From: Brasenia schreberi
Lineage: Eukaryota; Streptophyta; Magnoliopsida; Nymphaeales; Cabombaceae
DNA length: 64,000 nt
Direction: 5' to 3'
Assembly: GCA_036023115.1 (NCBI GenBank)
Contig: JAYKKT010000041.1
Location: 3,249,501 to 3,313,500 of the forward strand
In this document: piece by piece, positions 33,194-45,069 of the stretch
Layout: every line of letters begins with the position of its first letter
Position numbering within the stretch: position 1 is the first letter of the stretch
Translations under genes and position numbers: made by a program
Notes under the pieces: generated by a model
Databases searched by the model: none
What the model was told of the DNA's origin: nothing
Seen by the model: the letters and a program-made list of their open reading frames with translations, nothing else

Positions 33194-34352
33194 ATAAACT
33201 TTATTCACAAAAACCAGTTCTTACCATTAATATCACATTGATTGTATGTGTGGTAGCTCTTCAGTTTTTATGCAAGGGGTGTATAGTGATAATTTTCAAG
33301 GTTGCATCAGGCCGTAAAGCCAGTCGAACGAGCTCTGGTCGAGCTGCGCTCTTCAAGGCTTAGCTAACTAGGTTTTTCATCTGCTTATGGCTTCTCATTT
33401 TCAGAATAACAACAATTTTAAATCGAAAAACCCACCAAAGTCGCATTTATACATGTATAAATATATGTAAAACTCGCAGCCAGAGCATTGAGCTGAGGTC
33501 TTGACACCCACGTTGCAGTAGCCAGTTCGATTCTCTAGGGGATGCATGGGGTGCATGCTTTTGTGGGTGTGTAAGGCTTTAAAGTTGAATTCCAGTTTAT
33601 CATCGAATAGTTCTATCTTGGTTCACTTGGACCTCTAGGATAGAACAAGTTAGTAGCAATATATGCCATAAGTGTTTTAGGAGTGGTAAGGAAAACAGAG
33701 AATCATAGAGCATGCCCAAAGGAGATCCCACTTAGATCTCAATCAAAGTTCCTGTATCGTGGAATCATCATCTGCAGCTTATAAAGAATAAATTAAATAT
33801 CAATTACTTAAATACAAAAATGTAGAAAACCTGTTTCAGCCGCCATAGACTTGAGAATTCTTTTTACAACTGAAAATCAATACTTTTGTGCCAATACTTC
33901 TCACATGATAAAACGCGATCAGCTTCCATGCTTGTATATGCTAGCTTCAGATGGAGCCATCATGTTCCCGTTGAAATAAAATCTACACGAGGAAAACAAA
34001 CTTCCCATTTGTTGCCTATTAGGGGAACCTGAAAGCATCCAAGTCGAAATATGGCTTTCAAATTAAGTTCCAAACTAGTGGGTGCTGCCAATGAGAGTGG
34101 TGACGCCATATGCAAAAAGAGACTCTTTGAATGGCAGAAGCCATAGAGCTTTTGCAGATTTTCGTTAATCCATTAACAAGATCAAAATGGCCTTTGCTCT
34201 ATAGAACTTCAAATATCTTTCTTCGTCTTCAAAAGGAAAATATTTCCAAGTCATCTTAACCTGGGGAACCTGTCGATTGGATTCTACAAAGAGATCAGCC
34301 TCCTCTGTAACTTTTCCACCGGAAGGTTCTTTCTAGACCTCCATTGGATTCC
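33194..34352. other. gap between two convergent genes; one SINE-like copy
   Basis: 3' flanks of the plastid-protein gene (plus) and the O-fucosyltransferase-family gene (minus). A SINE-like segment lies at 33475-33590 (TTGACACCC, CCAGTTCGATTCTC, GTGGGTGTGTAAGGCTTT). No other gene. Confidence 0.45.
33475..33590 (+). repeat. tRNA-derived SINE-like element (copy 2)
   Basis: AGCATTGAGCTGAGGTC and CCAGTTCGATTCTC sit at A/B-box-like spacing, followed by a GGTGCATGC...GTGTGTAAGGC region as in the other copies. Divergence is high, so this is a tentative call. Confidence 0.4.
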
Positions 34353-35439
34353 TCAGATACATGTTCCTGATGTATTGTTGGCAAATTCACAGTTCGAGGG
34401 GATGCAGAAGCATTCCTGGGGATTTGCATAAAAAAAATCTTCTTCCTTTGGTTTGTCTGGTATCACCCTCCGGCAAACCGGTTGGCCAGTTCGTTGTTTG
34501 TGCACCTCTTGAACAAGAAAAGCAAACTCTTTCCACGAAAGAGTCCCATTCTGGACCATATCTAGCAGCCCCACTAGTTTCTTCCTATCTAACAGAATGG
34601 TTTTCCAGAAACCAAAATACCTGCAATGAATTGGAAGTTCTAAAGTGCGGGGTCACAACAAAGCATTTCTTACGACATTCAACATGTTTATGATGCCCTT
34701 AAACGAGTCAAGATACCGTTTATAAGCATACCTGCGATTACCTTCAACGAATCTTGCCATGTTTCCGTCGAAGGTAGGAATGAATATATCACTGGCAAGA
34801 GAGGCGAGATAATTCAATGCAGCCATCTGAGAGGAATGAATACGGAATTCCATCAGATATTCAGGATCAAGCAGCATCTCCTTTTTCACCTAAAATAAAC
34901 TCATATATGCTTTAACGAGTGAAAATTAATACAACAGAACTGAAAAATATATACCGCTACAGAGCAAACAGAGACATCAACTTTACTTGAAATCATCCAG
35001 TTATTGACAGTCTAGACAAATTAAAAATCATTGCCAGCCCTTGAAGTTTTAGAGGGACTACTTAATCATACAAGCATTTTTCCAGGCCAAGCAAACAGTT
35101 GTTTGGTTTAATTTTTGAATCCTATTGTATCCTTTTAAAGAAAGGACGAGTTGTTCCACAAATATAATACACTATCATTCTCATTTTCCAAAGGAACAAT
35201 ATTAGCTATTTTAAATGTAACATCAAACACTCACTATCTGTGGATATGAAGACCGTAATGCTGAAAGCCTCCGTTCACCGCCATATGTCTCACCAGAAGC
35301 AATGTAGGTTTGAGTTTCCTTTCCGAAACCTAATGCACGTAAAGTCAATGCTGTCTCCTCTGGTGTAAGAGGACATAACCCCTCCAATTTCTTTCGTTCA
35401 GAAACAATCTCCTTTTCCCTCCACCATGGGTACGCATAC
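34353..35439 (-). CDS. O-fucosyltransferase-family protein (DUF246), last three exons
   Basis: Exons on the minus strand: 35235-35439, 34732-34889 and 34353-34620, with intact phase and GT-AG borders. They give the conserved C-terminal part: [49 protein letters not shown], then [34 protein letters not shown], and [20 protein letters not shown]. Family members are Golgi type II membrane enzymes using GDP-fucose or related sugar nucleotides. All visible exons are open. Upstream exons with the HLR-type donor-binding motif were not found before 40 kb, where RTE and gypsy pieces occupy the space; the gene may be truncated or have very long introns. Convergent with the gene on the left. Confidence 0.88.
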
Positions 35440-35989
35440 CTGAAAATGGTACTGCATTAGAGATGCTTTAAGTGATGATTTATTATACGCAAAAAAAAGT
35501 TCAACACAACCATGAACATGCAATCCCCTGCTCTCATATAAGCCACCATGAAATTTATAAAGATTCTGACTCCTCCTATTAGTTAGGATTGCAGAAATAA
35601 AGAAAAGGTAACATATAGTCGCTCGAATTTCTTTAGAAACATTATCCATGAGAAGAAAAATAGAACTCAAGGGTCAAGACAGTTCATACATTTCATATTC
35701 TAGAATATGTCACATGGGTGTGCTGGTGTGAGTATAAGACAAGAATCATGGTAGAGACGACAATATGTATGTATGTAAATAATAAATAAATAATATATAG
35801 AGAGAGACATACATTCTTTTATGTAATTGATAGATCTCATGAAATTAAAAGAATAAATGACAATTTTCAAAGGTTACCATTCACTAATCGAGTATTAGTC
35901 GCCCAATATTCGTTGAAACTGCAATTTTAACTATCTTTTTAGATAGAGTTTTTAGTTAAAAAAATATTTAAAATAATCATTGTTGAGTT
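35440..35989 (-). other. sequence upstream of the last O-fucosyltransferase exons
   Basis: Likely intron of the gene on the minus strand. The first base after the exon acceptor at 35440 is preceded by CATTTTCAG. No further exon is recognised here. Confidence 0.5.
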
Positions 35990-37248
35990 AACAAAACATG
36001 AAGGTTGGTAAATATGTAGGACCAAACAATATTCTTATAGAAATATGAAAAATCCGAGGAGAGGTGGGTGCTCACTTTGCTCACAAGACTATTTAATGAA
36101 ATATGAAGAATCTAAAAGATGCTCGAGGAATGAAGAGCAAGTACACTTATACCTATATATATAAGAACAAGAGAGATATTCAGAATTGTTCGAATTATCA
36201 AGGTATTAAGTTAATAAGTCATACTATGAAATTATGGGAAAAAATTATCGAACGTAGGTTAAGACAAGTATGGAGTACGACGGAGAACCAATTTAGATTA
36301 ATGCCCTACTATTGAAGCGATTGACCTATTGAGACATCTTACAGAACATTTTAGAGAAAAAAAGAAGAACCTTCACATAATATTTATTAATATAAAAAAG
36401 CTTATGATATCATGCCAAGAGATGTTCTTTGGAGAACCTTAGAAAAGAGAGGTATGTTATTGACATATATAAATCTTATAAGAGACTTGTATAATGGTGC
36501 AAAAACTTGTGTGAGCACTTAAGAGGGAATGACATACTCCTTTGAAGTTAATATTGGGTTAAATCAAAGATCAACTTTAAATCCATATTATTTATATTGA
36601 TCATTGATGAGTTAACAAAACATATTCAAGATGAAGCATCTTGGTGCATATTATTTGTGTATGATATTGTGTTAGTGGATGAATATAAGAAAAAAGTTAA
36701 AAGGAAATTAGAACTATGGAGAGAAACGTTAGAAAGTAAAGGCTTCTGACTTTATAGAAAAACACAAAATATATGCAATGTAAGTTTTATCATTTGGGTA
36801 CTTTAAAGGACTTAGAAATTAAGATTGATACACATTGCATACCTTATAAGAAAAGTTTTAAATACCTAGGGTCAATTTTTAAAAGTAATGAAAAAATTAA
36901 TGGAGATGTTACGCATAGAATTAATGCTAGTTTGTTAAAATAGAGAGGAACATCAATTATTGTGTGTGATAAGAAGATATCATTAAAGTTAAAAGGTAAA
37001 TATTGTACAGAAGTAGTTAAACCTTCTATGTTTTACAGTTCTGATGTTGGAGTTAATCATCAACATGTTTAAAAGATGTCCGTATGTTGAGATGGATAAG
37101 TGGTCACACAAAAAAAGGCCGTATACATAATGAGGTTATTAGAAACCAATTGAGAGTAGTACTAATAGAGGATAAAATGAGGGAAAATCATTTAAGATGG
37201 TTTGAATATGTAGAAAGATGACCAAAAGACGCTTTCATAAGAAGATCT
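35990..37248 (+). mobile_element. RTE-type LINE, internal fragment, degenerate
   Basis: Begins at a GGACCAAACAATATTC word shared with the 49-52 kb copy and ends inside the region after RT (AGAAGATCTTA). Pieces read HTMKLWEKIIERRLRQV, TTENQFRLM, then RT words in other frames. Both element ends are missing. It lies antisense to the O-fucosyltransferase-family gene, upstream of its visible exons. Confidence 0.88.
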
Positions 37249-37867
37249 TAAGCTCAGTTGGAAGGCGATTGTTTGCTAATCCAGCATCTCTCCTGTTAAA
37301 ATGAATCATTTGGTATTTGCTGAAAAATGGTAGAATCTACAACACAAATAATTCAATGAGCAATGGTAGAATATCAATATCTAGCATTCCAGTAACACAA
37401 CCAGAATATCCATGGTCTTGAAATCCACTAACACATAGGCTCATTTGAATAATTTGCATCATAAAGCAACAAAGACAGAGAAATCAACCTAAGCATATAA
37501 CCTTTCCAAGTTTTTTCACTTGATTGCAACAAGTCGTGTCATGAAGAAACAAAGGCCAATCAAATCATCAACGTAAACATACAAGTTTTTCCAACGTTTT
37601 GACTTCAAAATGGTCTCTAGTAACAGAATTCAAAGAAAAAAGTCTGAGGTATCTTATGAACAATATTCAATGATTCTGGCAACCAAGAATGCTGGAATAC
37701 CTGTTAGCAAATATAGGGAGTTCCTAATTTGCAGGCATGCTTGTGACATCCACTATTAGTAAGCAGATAAAAGTATGGGAAAAAGGTAAAAGAAAAGCGC
37801 ATGGCTAGTCAAACCTGCTGCTTATAATACATCTCATTTGACCAACTTATTGGGCGCATAATAAGAA

Positions 37868-38095
37868 TGTTGTCGTCAACATTTTGAGTAAGTTTTATGG
37901 CTTGATAATTCCTTTCATATGCCAAGAGAGTTTTTGAAATATAGTAAATGACACTCCATAAGGCTATCATCTTCGTATTGCACTAGTAAAGCTCCCAATG
38001 CCTTTTCATGAACGGAGAGATATAATTTATCAAATAGGTCTTCAGTATTTCAAAAGTTTCTTTACACTCGGAGTCCCAAAGGCCAATAAATAACT
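37868..38095 (-). mobile_element. Ty3/gypsy RNase H fragment
   Basis: The minus strand gives WDSECKETFEILKTYL, an IHEKALGALL-like stretch in another frame and YYISKTLLAYERNYQAI, matching the RT-RNase H region of the Tat element at 57.6-57.85 kb. It is a lone fragment without LTRs. Confidence 0.75.
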
Positions 38096-40029
38096 ATTTT
38101 GGACTCATTTATGTTTTTAGTTTTCCTTTTAACGAAAATTTGCGTTTTCAGAAATACAATTTGGACTAAAATGACACAACGAGCGATACAAGTTGAAGAC
38201 CATGAGTTCGATATCCCGGGCGCCATTGTACCAAAAAAGAAACACCTGAACTGAAATGCAGTCCGTCCATCTTTCAGATGCTATTATCAGACCAAAGTCT
38301 GGATGCCCCATTGTTAGGGCCAGTAAGCGAACTGAGCTGCACACGGTTCGGCTTGGTTCACGCTCATGTTCATCTTATTAACCTGGGTTCTTGATTTAAA
38401 AAAGTCAAATGTGACCTGTGGCTTGTTAAGTTTTTCGAGCTAAACACGGACACTGTGCTAAATAAACCAGCTGATCTCATTCATGTGGGTTGTGTGATTT
38501 AAATAAGTCAAACACAACCTTACTCGTTAAGTTTCATGAGTTAAACATGAATACTGTGCGCTTGGTTCTGCTTAGCTCTTATAAGCTCTCTTGGTTATTA
38601 ATACACAGCTTTTCTCTTTCTGCGTATATCGTATCAGCACAATTTAAATTAAATGGTCAAATTTAATTCTAAACGAAATTCTATGAGGAATAAGATTAAG
38701 ACAATAATAAATAAAACTTTCTAGAGACAAATATGCGTGTGTGCATGCGCACGCATGTGCATATGTGTGCAGAGCCACTTTCAATCTCGATAAGGATTGG
38801 TGTAGACTACCCGACCTTTTATGATTTGCAATTTCGAAAATGTTAAAAGTATTGCTTATCTCAAGGGTTATTTGTTAGATTATAACGATTATTACATAAA
38901 GGATAGTATTTGTTTATTTAGATTTTTTCTCCATGTAAAACATGCATTTTGTCCATTAATTGGAATTTCTTGCAAGAAGTTTGCCCTTGAAAAGAAATTG
39001 TCACACTGCTTTGAAGTTACAAATGGTACGCAAGGTGATGACAGTACATGGATCTGGTCGGAGGTCTGAATGATAGCGGCCCAAATCCATTTGGGCTCAC
39101 CCCATTAAAGAACCGGGTTTTAGTCCTAATCCAAACTTGTCACACTTAAAATAAACTCAGTTCAAGGAGTGAGCAAACCCAATGTTGGCTCATTTAAACT
39201 TTTCCAAGTTCGCCAAGGTAAATTTCTGGATGTGTTCGAGTGAGAAGACAATGCAATTCCTTCGCCGAAACAGAACTTGATTTAATCTCTCTTTCAAGAA
39301 GCAGGGTAATGGGGTTGCAAATAAAAAGGTTAGCCCTACAGTTCAAACGGGAGCCTAACTGGGTCTGAAACCGGCCGAAACCCAGTACCTGTTGAACCAG
39401 ACCCGGAACTGGGATGTAGAAACTACACTGCAGCAAGAGTGGTAACTGGCCCTGGAACCAGGGATACCCTTCCTCCTCCCTTTAATTTATTTTTTTGTTT
39501 TATATATATAACACATTAAGTTTTTGTAATATGTTTTTCTTCCTAAAATCTAACTTGGTATTGGTTAATTTGGTTTTTGTTATGTTTTGCATACAGAGAC
39601 TCAAATCCTAATTCGAAAGAGAACCTAATATGGATCCAAGCCGTAACTGGAGAGAAAACCAGAACCAGGCTCAAGAAAAAACGAACCTCGAACTGGTGAA
39701 ATCAGAAATGGGAACCGAACCAGGTGGGTGGTGGTTCGGTCATGGCTTCTTGTTCTTAGGGCACCCGACAGGTTTTTCCTAATACTTGATTATGTGTATG
39801 CTCTTAACTTTGTAAATTGCTTTTTAGTATTAAGTTTAGTTAGAAGAGTTAATTATACACTTTTTTTTATATTATATACTTATAATAGGTATTCGTGACT
39901 TTGTTTTTGTATGAAATGCTCTTAAAAAGACAATGTAAGATGAAAAGGTTTTGGAAGTTGTATTTGTTAAGAATTTAAGAGGTATGTATATTTGATAACC
40001 TCAATTACTTAAATATGTCATATTAGTAG
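38096..40029. other. intergenic, degenerate repeats
   Basis: A SINE-like segment at 38185-38245 (GAGTTCGATATCCC). An internal duplication near 38400-38575 (CTTGTTAAGTTTTTCGAGCTAAAC and its variant CTCGTTAAGTTTCATGAG; period about 117 bp). At 39320-39740, words such as GAACCAGACCCGGAACTGG and GAACCGAACCAGG repeat. No gene. Confidence 0.4.
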
Positions 40030-43000
40030 GTGTTTTATTGAGGCCTACAAGAAAAAGGACTCATCCAAGTGAATCTATTGATTCCTACACTCCCTCAAGG
40101 AGAATGCATCCAAGTGGTTGGCCTCATACGATTTGAGCCAATTCACCACCTTCAAAGAGCTTGCCAATTGTTCCATGCAAAGATTCTTGTACAATGTAGA
40201 GGTTATCCCAACTTTCAATACGTTGAGAGATGCTAAGCAAGCTCACAATGAAGACGCTCGTGCCTTTATTATGAGATAGAGATCTTTGTTCGGGTAAGTC
40301 AGGGAGCCCATATCCGAAGGTTGTGTGATAATGTTGATTTTGAAAAATTTTAAAACCGACTTAAAAACCCTTTTCTCTTCATGAAATCAACACTTTCGAA
40401 AAGCTTATCAAAAAGTTATCATTTTTCGAAGCAAACCTAAAAAGGTGAGTGTATGAGGACATTTGGAAAGCTAAGAGCTTCTCTTCAAGGCCAAAGCCAA
40501 CGGTTTATACGTCGTCTATCCCAGACGGAGGGATAAAATCTCATAAAGTAAAGTGTTAGAGTTGAACCTTCCTCTTCTAATCCCACTAAACCTTTTGCAC
40601 TTAAGTCCAAACCACCCATTCCAAAAGTACAAAAAAATGAAAAAAATATGAAAACACAAAGAGAGATTACACGCATTTAGGACAACCACTTACGAAAGTC
40701 CTACACATTCTGTATCACAAGAATTGATTAACTTACCACCAATTCCTAAATGATCAGCTCCTAAGAGACATTTTCTCAATGAATTTTGGAAGTATCTTCT
40801 GATAAAGGGTTATGAGACAAATAATTGTTTCTCTTTGAAAAATAAAATAGAAGACTTGATTGAGCATGGCAAACTCTATGTCTTTGAGGAGTCGTAACCT
40901 TCCTAAGCCATTTTCAATGAGCCCTTTCTGAAACATGCAAGCATCGATGAAAGCTCCAAAGAGGTACATCTGTCTCCCAAAACCTCTCATGAAGCAGTCG
41001 CTTGTGATTGTTGCGATCATGCTCTGGATATGGTTCACTTTATTTGCCACACACCATATGGTTCTCTAATAATATTATAAAAAGTTAAGAAAGTATTGAT
41101 CTAGGGTGTGCTTATTGTCCCGCCCCCAGCTACAACCTTCATAGTTATTTGTGGTGTGCCAAAATTTTCGCACCAACATGGAGCCCAAGTAGGATCGAAC
41201 CATAGAGAAAGTATCGAGAAGGTTACTAGGTCCGAAAGGCTCTACCAACCCTCGCACATAAGGAACAAATCAAGCAAGGAGGTGATCGTTTTACCCCACT
41301 CTAAAAAAGCATGCATCATTACTCATTTACTCCATGGCATGGACAAGGGTAAAGATGTTGCGTTACCTCAATACGATCTTGAAAAGCATTTAGCAAGGCT
41401 TCTAATCAACATGTTTATTTTAGAGTTGATCAAAATCTCGCCTAAACATACACATGTATTGAATAGAATTCTAGAGGAAACCAAGATTATCACGTCTATA
41501 ACTCCCGAGTCATTGACCTTCTTCGTCTCACCCAAACTCCAATCATCTTTTCTGAAGACGAGTTGAATAGGCCGATAACCACCTACAATCATGCCTTCCA
41601 CATAGAGGTGGTTTTGAATTACCATCCTCTTGAAAATTGCTTGGTCAATGGTGGAGGGGCCCTAAACATCCTCCCTTTATATATAGCCCTCCAAGTTGGA
41701 ATTCCATTAGAGATGTTCATACCAAGTTCAATCATTATCATGGGGTATAATGACAATTCTTCTCATTCCCTCAGATCATAGAAATCGGCTCAATCCAACA
41801 TGTAGGGTTGTTTCATGTCTTAGACATCAACCCTCACTATAACATGTTGTTAGGAAGGTATTGGATATACTCACTTAAGACCGTCCCCTCAACCTTCTAT
41901 AAATATGTCAAAATCCCTTAGGAAGAAAAGATCATAGTTGTATCTGAAGAGGGTAACTTAAACCTCAAAGGAGTTCAAAACTCCCCATGCATCATGAGTG
42001 ACCCATGTCAAGATCAATTTTATAAAAAAAAGAAAGTCATCATAGAGCCAATCCCTACTAGGCTGCCCTCCCCATCCAACCTCCATATCCTAGATTACTC
42101 CCAAAGACCTAAAGTGTATAGCACATCTAACTCCATAGACGATAGCATGTTTCAAAATCATTATATTTATCCTGTTTTTCAAACTTGAAAAACCTTAGAA
42201 CATGATTCTAAACATGGGCTATACACCTTACCAAAGACGAGAAAGTGAGGGTCAAGGGTGGTTGGAACCTCTTATTCCATCCCCAAACCAAGGTCGATAT
42301 GGGGTTAGCCTTTGACCCATTGAAACTTGCCGAATCCCCACCGAAAATCATTTGGGTTAGGGGTGACCTAGGAGCCGCTAAAACTGAAACTTATGATTTA
42401 GATCTCCTCTTTGGAACCTAACTCGTAGTATTTTCTTTGTAGGATTGATCTAAGATCTCTCTTTTTCTACCAAAAATCTAAAAAATATATATATTTGGAA
42501 AAATAAAAATATTTAAAAAAATCTTTAAAAACCAAAAACAATACAAAATTTGAAAACCCCCAAAAGAAAATATTTATATTTTTCTCTTCAAAGGTTTATC
42601 TTGAAAATATGAAAAAAAATTAGAAAAACCAAAGAAAAAGATAAAAAAATTTAAAAACCAAAAAATTCATAAAAAATGGGTTTTAAAAATCATGTATCTT
42701 CCCAAAATATGATTTTGTCAAAACCTTTGTACATTCCCAACCATTCTTATGAAGGATCATCATCTTCTCTTGCATAGAATTCTTTCCAAAAAGTCAAATC
42801 ATTAAAGATAGAACAAAGCAAAGAAATGGATCCCCTCATCGAGGAGGGTGATCAAACTTTTGAGCTTCTCGAATTCCACAGAATTCTTGACTTGAAAAAA
42901 CCTTCAAGTTTCGTGAGAGGAGACTTTAGAAGTCAACATTGGAACCAAGTCTAATCCCAAGTGTGTCAAAATAGGAACTTATTTTCATGAATCCGAAAAA

Positions 43001-43818
43001 GCATCCTTTATAGAGTTTCTTAAATCATACATTAATGTGTTTGGATGGACCTCTAAGGATATGCCTGGATTAGACCCAATAGTAGTGAAACATCATTTAC
43101 CTTTAGAATATGGTGTCACGGCAATCAAGCAAAAACTTAGGAAAATCCATCCTGATATATACCTCCAAGTTAAAGAGGGTTTAGAAGATCTTTTAAATGT
43201 TCGTTTTATAAAACTCATTGCTTATTCTGATTTGCTTTCAAACATAGTTGTTGTTTGAAAATCAAATAGAAAAATTAGGATTTCCATTGATTTCAGAAAT
43301 TTGAACAAAGTCACTCCAAAAGATAATTCTCTTTTGCCTAATATTGCTTTTATCATTGATAGAACAACTAATCATGAAATGTTGTCTTTAATTGATACTA
43401 TTCAAGTTACAATCAAATCATCTTCAAAAGATCAACACAAAACCGCTTTTACCTTACCTTGGGGCATATACTGTTATACCGTTATGCCTTTTGGTTTGAA
43501 AAATGTCGATGCCACTTATCAAAGAGCATGATGATCATTTTTCAAAACCAAATCCGTAAACTTTTGGAAGTATATGTGAATGATCTTTTAGTGAAATAAA
43601 AATAGAATATTTGTAAAAAGCTTCTGAAAGACTTAAGCTTTACAAGGTGAAGCTAAACCCTCAAAAGTGTGTTTAGAGTGGAGTCAGAAAAACATTTAGG
43701 GTTTATGGTTAGCCAAAGTGGCATAGAGGTTGACCCCTCTAAGTGTCGAGTCATCATACACATGCCTCCATCATCCAACCTAACTCAAATTAGGAGCCTC
43801 CAAGGTCGTCTCCAATAA
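40030..43818 (+). mobile_element. Ty3/gypsy Tat-lineage element, gag to RT (copy A), no 5' LTR
   Basis: Order and reading match the Tat lineage. Gag near 40060-40440 (NASKWLASYDLSQFTTFKEL, MQRFLYNVEVIP, TLRDAKQAHNEDA). A protease-like region at 41563-41781 reads LVNGGGALNILPLYIALQVG, with the Asp of the active D-G motif read as Asn. RT at about 43000-43530 (SNRKIRISIDFRNLNKVTPK, GIYCYTVMPFGLKN, DATYQRA), then a degenerate LEVYV.DLL and the start of the RNase H side. Frameshifts and stops are common. A noncoding A-rich stretch separates protease and RT (42440-42690). It starts without its 5' LTR near 40030 and ends abruptly at 43818. Confidence 0.85.
42440..42700 (+). other. A-rich noncoding spacer between protease and RT in the Tat element
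   Basis: Poly-A-like text with many stops, present in the same place in copy B (56140-56400). Ogre-type Tat elements are known to have an intron between protease and RT; this spacer may be such an intron, but splice sites are not proven here. Confidence 0.45.
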
Positions 43819-44930
43819 GAAATCCGATAGTAAGTAAACCTTCTTTCATGTGATTAGCCTTTTATCAATTGTTGTATGCTATCTTATCTTTCATGGTGAA
43901 TGATTTGAGGTTTGACTCTTCTTCCTCAAATTTTTAAAGCGATTTGATCTTTCGGAGATAGTTTGTCCTCTTACGGGCTCAAGATTGTTTTTGATAAGAA
44001 GAACAATATTCAACCGCATCGGCCTCTTGGATTAGGGCAACGATGTCTCTCTTTATTCTCAACTCTCTCTTTAAAGATGATTCTATCTTCCCGGATTTGG
44101 GAAAGTGATTTATAAGACTTTTTCGTTGTTTTGGAAAGCCGACTTATATAGCTTGATGTGGCCTTACTCAACACATCCCCAACCGAACCTTCTGAACTTG
44201 ACATAGTATGTGCTTGAAAATTTCAGACCTATGACCAAGTTTTTAAAAGAATTTAGAACAAGGTTTTAAAATGAACTTCTTTTGAAATAATGTAACTAAA
44301 TCAAAATGATTGTTCCAAGACCTAAGTCCCACCGGGCGTGTCATTTTATTTTTGTAAACAAAATTTTTCGATCTAATATGGACTTAAAACTTTGCTTTCA
44401 AAAATCGTGTTCGAGCGTGCTAACAAGTTTGCTTAAAGTTACAAAGAGATTTATTTAACTCTTTAGCGATTATGGCATCTCTTGTCGACAAAGGCCTTCT
44501 TCAACTGGTGCTTAAGGTTTAACCTAGATGCTTAGGATGACTGATTTCGAAATCCAAAGTTTTCTCAAAACATTTTCAACTCAAAACCGTATTTTCAAAA
44601 GGGCATCAAATTCACTTGGCCAAACCATATTTAGTTATGTAAAAAAAGAATTAATTATGTTTTACATTGTGGGAGTTTAGATTATTTTAGCCACCTTATG
44701 GGAATCCAAAAATCTCAAAAATTTTACCTCATTTGCTAATATAGCCTTGTGAGCAAAGTGGTCATTTTTTGGATTTTGTCAAAATTTGATTTTTTTATGG
44801 GCTTTCTTAACGTATCTTTGTTGAAAAAACCCTTAGACCCACAATCGTAATTTTTCTAGTAAAAAAAATATGGTTGTGGGTCTAAGGATTTTGTCAAATT
44901 TTTGGTGTTCATGCAACCTTTATGTGTTGC
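43819..44930 (-). mobile_element. inverted leader and LTR part of a Tat element
   Basis: The minus strand follows copy B from its leader (about 54240) back into its 5' LTR: AATTCGATAGTGAATAGACA-like start, CAACGATGTCTCTCTTT opposite AGAGAGATCGTCGCC, and GTCCCACCGGGCGTGTCA (plus strand, about 44327) opposite TGTCACGCTCGGTGGGAC at 53730. It joins copy A head-to-head at 43818. Confidence 0.8.
44831..44887. repeat. hairpin, 14-bp perfect stem
   Basis: CCTTAGACCCACAA (44831-44844) and TTGTGGGTCTAAGG (44874-44887) with a 29-base loop. It lies at the outer end of the inverted LTR piece, next to the SKI2 fragment. Confidence 0.95.
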
Positions 44931-45069
44931 TTTTCATTCTCAAAATAAGCACGGAAATTCTGCTGACCTAAAAGATGTTATCTAATTCATAAATTTCAAA
45001 GCTTGTGCAAGATGTTATCTGCTGAAGGATGCAGTTCATATATTAACTTAAGGAACGCTGTTTTGACAG

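Noticed and set aside
41108..41566. 152-codon open stretch as an independent gene
   Set aside because: It lies inside the Tat element between Gag and protease and reads as part of that polyprotein.
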